Positions 17,204 through 25,283 of a stretch of DNA of 25,983 nucleotides are shown here, piece by piece. The position numbers were made by a program, and so were the translations under genes. Under the pieces are notes generated by a model that was given only the letters and a program-made list of their open reading frames with translations, did no database searches and was not told where the DNA came from. This DNA is from Fidelibacterota bacterium SCGC AAA003-L08. Lineage in GTDB: Bacteria; Fidelibacterota; Marinisomatia; SCGC-AAA003-L08; D37C17. The stretch spans positions 1 to 25,983 of the forward strand of contig ASPJ01000016.1 of the NCBI GenBank assembly GCA_000405805.1. Direction: 5' to 3'. Every line of letters starts with the position of its first letter. Position 1 is the stretch's first letter.

Positions 17204-18284
17204 TAATATATTCCCTTAAGACTCTCTCACCTATACCTGTTAAGATTGAATATACATTCTTATCAGTTTTTGAGTAAATATTTTCAATTTTATTTAGTTT
17301 CCCACCAAATAGAGTCACCCAATCCCCTTCATTGATATCAATGTCTGTACAATCAATAGCAGTAATATCCATACTAACCTTTCCTATAACTTTTAATAAA
17401 TGATTATTAAATAATACAGTTTCAGTATTCATCATTCCAAGAGGATACCCATCTGCATAGCCAATCTGGATATAACCTACTTTCATATCGTCATTTGCTA
17501 TAAATTTTCTATTATAGCCTATACTATCTCCTTTTGAGATATTCTTAGTCAATACCAATGGAGCTTTTAATTTCATCACTGGATTTAAATCGTGATTCTG
17601 GCCAACTATATCAATGCCATACAAACTGATTCCAGAGCGAACCATGTTACAATGACTAGACTGTGATTTTAATAGGCCTGCACTATTAGAAATATGATAA
17701 TCTAAATGATCTGTCATTAAATAATCTGCCATCTCAACAATATGATTGAAGCGTTCTAACTGCAAGTCCATAAATTTATTATTTTTTTCATCTGAAGAGG
17801 CAAAGTGAGAATAAATCCCACCTAGGTTTATTCCCTTTATATTTTTGATTAAATTAATTGTATCTTCTGTCTGTTTATAGTCAATCCCTAAACGCCCCAT
17901 ACCTGTATCAAATTTTAAATGACAATGCATTTTTTTACTGCTACCATTAAGAAATTCTTTAAGACGATGTATATCTTTAATCGAATTTATTGTACATATA
18001 TTATTTTTTGATTCATATAATCCTATATTATTACTATCTAGAACACCTAAATGAAGAATTGGGATAGTGATACCTGAAGATCTTAATAAATCTAATTCTT
18101 CAGCTATTGCTACACATAATCCATGTACACCATTTTTCTCTAGCGTTTGAGATATTTCTATTAATCCATGACCATATGCATTTGCTTTCACTACTGCCAT
18201 TACTTTCGCATTGCCTATGTAAGAGTCAATATAATTGAAATTATTTATTAAATTTTTTAAATTAATCTCAGCTATTGGTCTCAA
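17196..18284 (-). CDS. alr: Alanine racemase
   Basis: PLP enzyme interconverting L- and D-alanine, supplying D-Ala for peptidoglycan. Numbering below uses the preferred TTG start at 18284 (362 aa): VVKANAYGHG carries the PLP lysine Lys33, NMVRSGISLYG the PLP-site Arg216, and IGYNRKF the second catalytic base Tyr257. GIGERVLREY closes the C-terminal beta domain. A TTG at 18302 would add six residues, but AAAGGGG lies 6 nt before the 18284 TTG and the protein then begins Met-Arg-Pro-Ile-Ala-Glu-Ile, as alanine racemases usually do. No ATG is available nearby. The start overlaps the kinase 3' end by 17 nt and the 3' end overlaps the GH3 gene by 8 nt, so the genes are coupled. Here it may handle alanine released from wall peptides as well as make D-Ala. 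Confidence 0.95.
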   Translation of the reverse strand: MRPIAEINLKNLINNFNYIDSYIGNAKVMAVVKANAYGHGLIEISQTLEKNGVHGLCVAIAEELDLLRSSGITIPILHLGVLDSNNIGLYESKNNICTINSIKDIHRLKEFLNGSSKKMHCHLKFDTGMGRLGIDYKQTEDTINLIKNIKGINLGGIYSHFASSDEKNNKFMDLQLERFNHIVEMADYLMTDHLDYHISNSAGLLKSQSSHCNMVRSGISLYGIDIVGQNHDLNPVMKLKAPLVLTKNISKGDSIGYNRKFIANDDMKVGYIQIGYADGYPLGMMNTETVLFNNHLLKVIGKVSMDITAIDCTDIDINEGDWVTLFGGKLNKIENIYSKTDKNVYSILTGIGERVLREYINE

Positions 18285-19269
18285 AAACAACCCCTTTATC
18301 AACTATAGCAGATAAATTTATATCAATTCCCTTGTATTTAGCAGCTAGAATTGCAGCTCCATAGGCAGTTGGGATTTTTGATGAAATCCATTTTATTTGA
18401 TTAAAACTAAATCCCAAAGCATCCTCTAATGAATTTCTGAAAAACCTATTTTGAATAACACTTCCATTTACTGATAAAATTATATTTTCTGATTTAAAAT
18501 CTAGTTGATTAGCTAAATCAATGATATAATCTGCTACGGCTGTTGTTGCCTGTTGAACGATTGATAATGCGACTTCATTCTTATTGTTGGCTAACTTAAT
18601 TATTGACTTTGATAAAGAAGCTATTATCCTAACAACTTCCGGTGACTGTATTATATCTTCTAAATCTTGATTTAAATTACTGATTTCTAATTCTTGACAA
18701 ATGATTTCTTGTATCTTCTTAGTATCTAACGGATTATATGCACATATTTCGTCATTCATAGAAAGTTTAAGAATTGTTTGAACTCCTATCCAAAATCCAC
18801 TTCCAATATCACCCGAATAATGACCTTTCCCTGCCGTTTTGAATAATTTTCCATCCTTATTTTTTCCAATGCATATAACTCCTGTTCCAACCGTTACTAA
18901 TAATCCTGAATTATTTGGGCAACATACTTGGTAAGCTGCCTCAGCATCATTAGTTAATAATGTTCTTTCTGAAAGATTGATTTTATCTAGCCCTTTGAAT
19001 AAAATATCTCTACCATCTTGATCTGAAGAACCTGCAATCCCCAATCCAATAGATTTAATTGATTCTCTATCAATATTCGATTGATTAATTAAATCCTCTA
19101 TAAGATTACATATCCGATCAGCTCCCAGTTCTCTGTAGACTGCAAGGTTTGAACCTTTAGAACATAGCATTGAAAGAGTATTTCCTTCAATATCAAATAT
19201 TACACCTCTAGTTTTGCTTGCCCCACCATCAATGCCAATAAATATATCCTGAGAATTATATGTATCCAT
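18268..19269 (-). CDS. BadF/BadG-family amino-sugar kinase (N-acetylglucosamine/MurNAc kinase-like)
   Basis: A 333-aa kinase of the ASKHA fold, BadF/BadG/BcrA/BcrD family, which includes N-acetylglucosamine kinases and the MurNAc kinase MurK. The phosphate-1 motif FIGIDGGASKTRG is at 10-22, GLGIAGSSD at 76-83, the catalytic-base region TNDAEAAY at 106-113 (Asp108), phosphate-2 VTVGTGVICIG at 125-135, and GDIGSGFWIG at 153-162. It should phosphorylate an imported amino sugar at the 6-hydroxyl in the cytoplasm. Substrate cannot be assigned from sequence; the flanking alr, NagZ/amidase, symporter and NamZ-like genes favour GlcNAc and/or MurNAc. The ATG directly abuts the permease stop with no gap, and no Shine-Dalgarno is obvious, so translation is probably coupled. 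Confidence 0.85.
   Translation of the reverse strand: MDTYNSQDIFIGIDGGASKTRGVIFDIEGNTLSMLCSKGSNLAVYRELGADRICNLIEDLINQSNIDRESIKSIGLGIAGSSDQDGRDILFKGLDKINLSERTLLTNDAEAAYQVCCPNNSGLLVTVGTGVICIGKNKDGKLFKTAGKGHYSGDIGSGFWIGVQTILKLSMNDEICAYNPLDTKKIQEIICQELEISNLNQDLEDIIQSPEVVRIIASLSKSIIKLANNKNEVALSIVQQATTAVADYIIDLANQLDFKSENIILSVNGSVIQNRFFRNSLEDALGFSFNQIKWISSKIPTAYGAAILAAKYKGIDINLSAIVDKGVVFETNS
18282..18298 (-). promoter_or_regulatory. Ribosome binding site selecting the alr TTG start
   Basis: The minus strand reads AAAGGGG followed by six bases and a TTG at 18284-18282. The other in-frame candidates (TTG at 18302 and at 18290) lie before or directly against this purine run, so they cannot use it. This favours the shorter protein. 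Confidence 0.7.
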
Positions 19270-20031
19270 TTATTTTCTAAATTTTTTATACGATATTGCT
19301 AATACTATTACAAATAAAATACAGTTTATTATAGTAGTGGTTACTATAGGAGTCACATTAATAGCCTTTTGCCCAATAACCATCTGAGTATTTAATACGA
19401 TTTCATAAATAGGAAGTTTCTTGATTAATTCAAAAAATTGATTAGTTTCTATTGGTATTGGATTAATAGTACCTAGGCTAAATGATAAAAATATAAAAAT
19501 AATAAAAACTACTAATCCAGAAACCAAATTGTCTTTAATATAAAAACTAAGGAGTAGGCCTAGTATAGAGAAGAATATAATTAAAAATATTATATTAAAA
19601 TATATCAAAAATAAATCCATATTAGATATTACAGTAGCAATACCTAGATTAAGAGTTATAAACATAGATATAGAGAGTTGAATGACACCAAAAAATACAG
19701 ATGAAATTAATAAACTAGACAAAAATTGTCCATTTGATATAGGTGCTTTTAAATATTTCTCTAATTGATTATCTTCTATAATGAGATTCCTTAATCTTGA
19801 AAAGCAATAAATATAAGAAAATAATGACGCTGAGCAGATCCAAATACCAGGCAGAGCCCAGGATTCATAACTAATTTCTAAAACAGGTACTTGCTTAATG
19901 TATTTTGATAATGGTAAGGTTAGTAATAAATAAAACATCATCGGTAATAAAGACCATAAAAAAATATAAGAAAGATATTTTTTCTTAAATTCCAACCAAT
20001 CTCTATATAACAATACTTTTAATTCCTTCAC
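19270..20031 (-). CDS. ABC-2 type transporter permease
   Basis: Integral membrane protein of 253 aa with about six hydrophobic helices and an amphipathic N-terminus (KELKVLLYRDWLEFKKKY), as in ABC-2 type permeases that export lipids, polysaccharides or drugs. The start is GTG at 20031, overlapping the ATPase stop (GTGA) and served by a strong GGAGG 6 nt upstream, inside the ATPase gene. It is clearly the partner of the ATPase. The substrate is unknown. It sits between polA and the sugar kinase, so a link to the cell-wall module is possible but has no direct support. Confidence 0.85.
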   Translation of the reverse strand: MKELKVLLYRDWLEFKKKYLSYIFLWSLLPMMFYLLLTLPLSKYIKQVPVLEISYESWALPGIWICSASLFSYIYCFSRLRNLIIEDNQLEKYLKAPISNGQFLSSLLISSVFFGVIQLSISMFITLNLGIATVISNMDLFLIYFNIIFLIIFFSILGLLLSFYIKDNLVSGLVVFIIFIFLSFSLGTINPIPIETNQFFELIKKLPIYEIVLNTQMVIGQKAINVTPIVTTTIINCILFVIVLAISYKKFRK

Positions 20032-20954
20032 TCTAGACCTCCATCTGTTAATCCAATAAATAAATCTCTAAGTTTGCATGTGCTAACATCTATATCGTCT
20101 AAGCTAAAATCCAAGGCTATATTCAAAACATTAAAAAATTGTTTTTTCTCTCTAGAATAAAATTCAAAATCTAAACCATTTAATGATGGCTTTAATACTC
20201 TGGGATTTTCTTTTATCTTATCAAAAAAATCTTGTGATGGAGGACTAGAAAAAGAGAGTACATATCTTGATAATCCATGAGTAGTTTCAACCAACCTCTC
20301 TAAAGTTCCATCCATTTTGATGTTGCCTTCATGCAATATTGCTATTCTATCAGCATATTTTTCTGCTTCTTCGAGATTTTGGGTTGAAAATAAGATGGTT
20401 TTACGAGGAATAAATTTATCGATAATATCCCAAATTTTATTCCTTGATTGAGGATCCAATCCCTTTGTAGGCTCATCCAACAATAGTACTTCAGGATCAT
20501 GCAGGATTGATCTTATAAACATAATTTTTCTTTTTTGACCATAAGATAAATCTTTAGGATGCAATTTAACTAAATTCATGGAATTAAGATGCTCAAGGTA
20601 AATAATTGAGTTTTCTTTTGCTGTCTTATAATCTAAACCATGCAATCTACCATTGATAATTAAATTTTCAAAAATTGATAATTCATTATCTAAATCAATA
20701 TTTTGAGACATATAGCCTGTAATGGAACGAATCTCCTTGGATCTCGTGTGAATATCTTTTCCATTGATATATGCAATTCCTGCATCCTTTTCTACTATTC
20801 CTACAAGGAGTTTTAATATTGTCGACTTTCCTGAGCTATTACTACCTATAAGTGCAAAAGTAGTGCCTTTTTCAACTCCAAAAGACAAATCTGCTAAAAG
20901 AGTGCTCTTATTAAATGTTTTTCCAATTGAATTTAGTGTGATTGATGCTTCCAT
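20028..20954 (-). CDS. ABC transporter ATP-binding protein
   Basis: Cytoplasmic ATPase subunit (308 aa) of an ABC-2 type transporter. Walker A GSNSSGKST (37-45), Q-loop Gln84, signature LSYGQ (136-140), Walker B VLLLDE (156-161) and D-loop GLDP (165-168) are intact. The switch (H-loop) position, normally His in a Ser-Thr-His context, reads STQNLEEAE with Gln192. A C-terminal extension of about 80 residues beyond the core resembles the regulatory tail seen in CcmA/NatA-type exporters' ATPases. The ATG has GAAGGA 5 nt upstream and lies 13 nt after polA. It partners the overlapping permease. Whether it hydrolyses ATP at normal rates is uncertain given the H-loop change. Confidence 0.9.
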   Translation of the reverse strand: MEASITLNSIGKTFNKSTLLADLSFGVEKGTTFALIGSNSSGKSTILKLLVGIVEKDAGIAYINGKDIHTRSKEIRSITGYMSQNIDLDNELSIFENLIINGRLHGLDYKTAKENSIIYLEHLNSMNLVKLHPKDLSYGQKRKIMFIRSILHDPEVLLLDEPTKGLDPQSRNKIWDIIDKFIPRKTILFSTQNLEEAEKYADRIAILHEGNIKMDGTLERLVETTHGLSRYVLSFSSPPSQDFFDKIKENPRVLKPSLNGLDFEFYSREKKQFFNVLNIALDFSLDDIDVSTCKLRDLFIGLTDGGLE

Positions 20955-20967
20955 TTAAATCCTTCTC

Positions 20968-23661
20968 TCAATGTGCCTCATACCAATTATCACCTGAATT
21001 ACATGTTACTTTTAAAGGGATTGATAATGACATCGCGCCTTCCATTTCATCAATAATTATTCTCTCTGCTATTTTTAATTCATCTATACTAGATTCAAAT
21101 AATAACTCATCATGAATTTGTAATATCATCTTTGTATTTAAATTATTAATTTTAAATTTATGAAATATATTTATCATTGCAAGCTTAATTAATTCGGCAG
21201 CAGTTCCTTGAATAGGCATATTAATAAGTGCTCTTTCCTCTGCCTTTTGCATTTGCACTGATGTTTGATTTAATAAATTAATTTTTTTCCTTCTACCTAA
21301 CAAAGTTTTGACATATCCATATTTTTTAGCAAATCTGATAGTATTATCCATATACTTTTTAATATTTGGATATGTTGAGAAATATGTTTCAATTAAATGT
21401 TTGGCATCCCTAATAGAGATACCAAGTTCTTGAGACATCCTAAAAGGACCTGCTCCATACATTATTCCAAAATTCACTACTTTAGCAGTTCTCCTTTGCG
21501 CAGAGGTAACAAGTGATTCATCAACATTGTTAATAAGCGCTGCTGTTCTTGTATGTATATCTATATTGTTATTAAATGCATCTATTAAATTCTGTTCTTG
21601 AGAAAATTCTGCCATAATTCTTAATTCTATTTGAGAGTAATCTGCAGATATAATTTTTTTGTCAGAATCTGTACAAAATGCTTTCCTTATTTCTTTTCCT
21701 GAGTCTGTTCTTATTGGAATATTTTGAAAATTTGGTCTTGAACTTGAAAGTCTTCCTGTTATAGTAGCCGTTTGATTCAATGAAGTATGTATCCTGTTTG
21801 AACCAGAATCTATATACTTAGGGAAGGCATCAATATAAGTGTTCTTAAGTTTAACTAAATGCCTATACTGTAGTATCAAATCAGCAATAGGATGATGATT
21901 CTTTAATACTTTTAATACCTCAACAGCAGTACTTCTTTTTTTTATTTCTTTTAATTTTAGTTCATCAAACATTAAAACAGCTAATTGTTTAGGTGAATTA
22001 ATATTAAACTCATATCTAGAAATCAAAAAAATATTTTTCATAATTTGGGCAATCTGCTTTCCAAAAGTATCTGAAAGTTCAGTTAAAATTTTACTATCTA
22101 AATATACTCCTTCCTGTTCTATACTTGAGAGCACGTTAAGCAGAGGCCTTTCAATTTCATTGTAATAATCATATAATTTTTCAGATATTAATTTATTTTT
22201 TTGCAAGTGATATATTTGAAGAATAACATCTGAACGTTCACAGGAATAAAATACTTGTTGATTAATATTCATCTCTGAAATTAAAGATATATTTTTCTCT
22301 GATTTCAAAAAATCATTTGAAAACTTCATCACATATTTGCAATAATCAATAGACATAAAATCTAATTGATAAGAGTTCTTCTCAGGATACAATAAATGTT
22401 CTCCTAAAATTATATCATAAGAAGAGACATTCAAAACAATATTGTAATGTGATAATAAAACAGAGTGGTTCTTGATATTTTGACTACAAAAACTATATTT
22501 ATCATTTTCAAAAATGCTCTTAATAGCATCTAGAATTTCCTGATTTGAAAAATTATTTTTTCTGTTTTTATACATAGGAATATACCAGCCGGAATTCTCT
22601 GTCATAGAGAAGGATATCCCTTCAATTTTTTTAGATTTATAATCACCATCTTTAGGAAATATATCGAATGCTATTACTGGTGATAAATCTAATGATTGAA
22701 TCATTGACTTCACCTCTGAAATTGAGCTTATAACATTATACTCTTTATCTATCTCATTATAGGTATTGTCAGTATCTGCTGATTTAAGATTTTCAATTTT
22801 ATTAATTAAAGTATTTAATTCTAATTTATGAAAAATATCAATCAGTGCTTTATTATATCCATTTTTAATAATGAATTTTTCTAGATGAAAATCATATGGG
22901 GCATTACAATCAATAGTGACCAGTTTTTTTGATAAATAGGCTAAATCCTTTCCATTAGATATGCCTTCCCTAATACGTTTATTGCTTATCTGATCACCAT
23001 TTTCTAATATTTTTTCTAATTTTCCATATTGCTCTAATAATTTTACTGCTGATTTAGCTCCTATACCATCAACGCCAGGGATATTATCAGAACTATCTCC
23101 TACCATAGCAAGATAATCAATAAATTCAGAAGGAGATATTCCCCATCTATCTTTCACTTTATCAATTGTATAAGTTGTAGTTGGTTTAAATCTATTACCG
23201 GGAGAATATACAAATGTACTATCTGAGACTAATTGCATCATATCTTTATCACCAGAAACAATATAAGTGTTAAAGTTGTCTGATTCTGCTCTTTTAGCTA
23301 TAGTTCCTATTAAATCGTCTGCCTCATATCCATTGAGTGAAACTAATGGAATATTCATCTTGTCAATAATATCATATAATGGGGATAATTGTTCTGCTAA
23401 TTCTTCAGGCATTTTCTGTCTATTAGCTTTATATTCAGTAAAAAGATGATGTCTAAATGTCTTTTCCTTTGAATCTAATATTACTGCAAAATAATCAGGC
23501 GATTCATCATTAATTATTTTTAATATTGAATTGATAAAACCATAAATAGCAGAGGTATGTTGACCATCTTTAGTTATTAAAGGATTTTTAATCATTGCAA
23601 AATGAGCTCTATATATAATAGCCATTCCATCAATTAAAAATAATCTTTTTACTTTTTTCAT
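20968..23661 (-). CDS. polA: DNA polymerase I, proofreading site degenerate
   Basis: DNA polymerase I (897 aa) for repair and Okazaki fragment processing. The 5' nuclease domain (about 1-290) keeps its acidic metal ligands, including Asp63, Glu113, Asp115, Asp116, Asp138, Asp140, Asp189 and Asp192. The 3'-5' exonuclease-like domain (about 310-490) lacks key ligands. Exo I reads FDIF (Asp333 kept, Phe335 where Glu is expected), Exo II reads NIKNH (His399 where Asp is expected), and Exo III reads YSCERSD with Arg476 at the Asp position. Proofreading is therefore probably absent, as in Thermus and Geobacillus Pol I. The polymerase domain is intact: motif A ISADYSQIELR (Asp674), motif B RRTAKVVNFGIMYG (Lys727, Phe731, Tyr735) and motif C QIHDE (850-852). 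The gene starts with ATG 12 nt after nadE, without a clear Shine-Dalgarno. Confidence 0.97.
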   Translation of the reverse strand: MKKVKRLFLIDGMAIIYRAHFAMIKNPLITKDGQHTSAIYGFINSILKIINDESPDYFAVILDSKEKTFRHHLFTEYKANRQKMPEELAEQLSPLYDIIDKMNIPLVSLNGYEADDLIGTIAKRAESDNFNTYIVSGDKDMMQLVSDSTFVYSPGNRFKPTTTYTIDKVKDRWGISPSEFIDYLAMVGDSSDNIPGVDGIGAKSAVKLLEQYGKLEKILENGDQISNKRIREGISNGKDLAYLSKKLVTIDCNAPYDFHLEKFIIKNGYNKALIDIFHKLELNTLINKIENLKSADTDNTYNEIDKEYNVISSISEVKSMIQSLDLSPVIAFDIFPKDGDYKSKKIEGISFSMTENSGWYIPMYKNRKNNFSNQEILDAIKSIFENDKYSFCSQNIKNHSVLLSHYNIVLNVSSYDIILGEHLLYPEKNSYQLDFMSIDYCKYVMKFSNDFLKSEKNISLISEMNINQQVFYSCERSDVILQIYHLQKNKLISEKLYDYYNEIERPLLNVLSSIEQEGVYLDSKILTELSDTFGKQIAQIMKNIFLISRYEFNINSPKQLAVLMFDELKLKEIKKRSTAVEVLKVLKNHHPIADLILQYRHLVKLKNTYIDAFPKYIDSGSNRIHTSLNQTATITGRLSSSRPNFQNIPIRTDSGKEIRKAFCTDSDKKIISADYSQIELRIMAEFSQEQNLIDAFNNNIDIHTRTAALINNVDESLVTSAQRRTAKVVNFGIMYGAGPFRMSQELGISIRDAKHLIETYFSTYPNIKKYMDNTIRFAKKYGYVKTLLGRRKKINLLNQTSVQMQKAEERALINMPIQGTAAELIKLAMINIFHKFKINNLNTKMILQIHDELLFESSIDELKIAERIIIDEMEGAMSLSIPLKVTCNSGDNWYEAH

Positions 23662-23673
23662 ATCAGACTTAAT

Positions 23674-25281
23674 CTATACTCTGTATTTGTTAATAATAGG
23701 ATATCTTCTTCCTAATCCAAATGCTTTCTTTGAGATTCTTATTCCAGGAGCTGATTGATGACGTTTATATTCAAAGTGTCGTATTTTATTAATAATATCT
23801 TTGCATAAGTCATAATTATAACCAGCATCAAGGAGCTGATCAATATTATAGCCATTAGTAATTATATCATCAACCAATGGACTTACAATCTTATAATCAA
23901 ATGGATCTACTTGATTATAAGATAATTCAGCTGATGGCAATTTTGTTAAAGAAGATTTAGGAATCATTTCTTTATCATATTTCATGTTTATCCAATTAGC
24001 TAAATCATAAACTTCATTTTTATTTAAATCACTGATGACACCCAATGCTCCACACATATCACCATAAAGAGTACAGTAACCAAGAGCTGTCTCTGTTTTG
24101 TTAGCCGTATTCAGAAGCAATGCATTTTTCTTATTTGCAATCGTCATCAGGATATTCCCTCTTATACGAGCTTGAAGATTCTCCTCTGCTAATCCCGGAC
24201 TTGAATTATCTAAAATTGTGTCAAGAATATCTAAAAATTTACTGTTAATATCATTTATTTTAATTATCTCAAAATCCACACCTAAATTGCAAGCTAATAA
24301 TTCTGCATCTCTAATACTATGTTCAGAAGAATATTTAGAAGGCATCGATACTCCTATAATATTTCTCCCTTCTACTGCATTTGCAGCAATTGTTGCAGTA
24401 ACTGCTGAATCAATACCTCCGCTTAATCCTATAATTACTTTTGAATGATGAGTTTTCTGTACATAATCTTTAACTCCCAATGATAATGCATTAAATAATT
24501 CTTCAAATTTATCCAAAATAGTAAATGTGTAGTTGTCCTGTGACGAAATATCAACCATTATCAAATCTTCTTCAAAAGCTTTAGCTGATGCTATTATATC
24601 TCCATCTAGATTTACAACAAAAGACTGACCGTCAAATACTAATTCTTCCTGATAACCTACAGAATTGCAATAGACATAGGGTTTGTTATATTTCCTTACC
24701 TTTTCTTTTACGACCTTTATTCTGTCTTTGATTCTATGCATATGAAATGGAGAGGCTGATAGATTGATAATAATATCAGCATTCTGTTCAATAAGGATAT
24801 CTGTAACCTTAACCTCGTAGTCATCATCCCATAAATCTTCACATATCTGAATGCCCAACTTAATATCATCATCATTAATCCTAACATTAATCGGCTCAAT
24901 CTTATTTGCTGGATAAAAATATCTTTTTTCATCAAATACATCGTAGGTTGGAAGTAAGGTTTTATCTCTAAAACCAATAATTTTCCCAGACTGGATGATA
25001 GCTGCACTATTATAAATTTTATTATTTTCACGCCTTACAAATCCTATTAAAACTATAATATCAAAGATATTTTTTGATATTTCGATTAATATCTCATGAG
25101 TAGAATTAATAAAATCTGAATCAAGCACTAAATCTTTTGTAGGATATCCTGTAAGAACCATTTCTGGAAACACAAGAATATCAGCTTTGTTTTTAGCCTG
25201 TCTAATTGCATCTTTTATTAGAGCTGCATTTCCAGCCAAATCTCCAACTGTTGAATTTAACTGTGATAATGCAACTATCAT
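23674..25281 (-). CDS. nadE: Glutamine-dependent NAD+ synthetase
   Basis: Two-domain enzyme (535 aa) that amidates nicotinate adenine dinucleotide to NAD+, using ammonia from glutamine. The N-terminal nitrilase-type glutaminase domain (about 1-260) has the catalytic triad Glu40 (FPEMVLTGYP), Lys107 (DKTLLP) and Cys147 (GIQICEDLW). The C-terminal synthetase domain carries the ATP-pyrophosphatase loop GLSGGIDS (285-292) and a conserved NKTE/YCTLYGD region. Length and domain order are typical of the bacterial glutamine-dependent form. The ATG lies 2 nt after the asnS stop and the gene ends 12 nt before polA. No Shine-Dalgarno is evident, so translational coupling with asnS is likely. Confidence 0.97.
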   Translation of the reverse strand: MIVALSQLNSTVGDLAGNAALIKDAIRQAKNKADILVFPEMVLTGYPTKDLVLDSDFINSTHEILIEISKNIFDIIVLIGFVRRENNKIYNSAAIIQSGKIIGFRDKTLLPTYDVFDEKRYFYPANKIEPINVRINDDDIKLGIQICEDLWDDDYEVKVTDILIEQNADIIINLSASPFHMHRIKDRIKVVKEKVRKYNKPYVYCNSVGYQEELVFDGQSFVVNLDGDIIASAKAFEEDLIMVDISSQDNYTFTILDKFEELFNALSLGVKDYVQKTHHSKVIIGLSGGIDSAVTATIAANAVEGRNIIGVSMPSKYSSEHSIRDAELLACNLGVDFEIIKINDINSKFLDILDTILDNSSPGLAEENLQARIRGNILMTIANKKNALLLNTANKTETALGYCTLYGDMCGALGVISDLNKNEVYDLANWINMKYDKEMIPKSSLTKLPSAELSYNQVDPFDYKIVSPLVDDIITNGYNIDQLLDAGYNYDLCKDIINKIRHFEYKRHQSAPGIRISKKAFGLGRRYPIINKYRV

Positions 25282-25283
25282 AA

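Noticed and set aside
24717..25031. Minus-strand 104-aa frame inside nadE
   Set aside because: It lies wholly within nadE in another frame and nadE is fully intact with catalytic residues, so this is a shadow.
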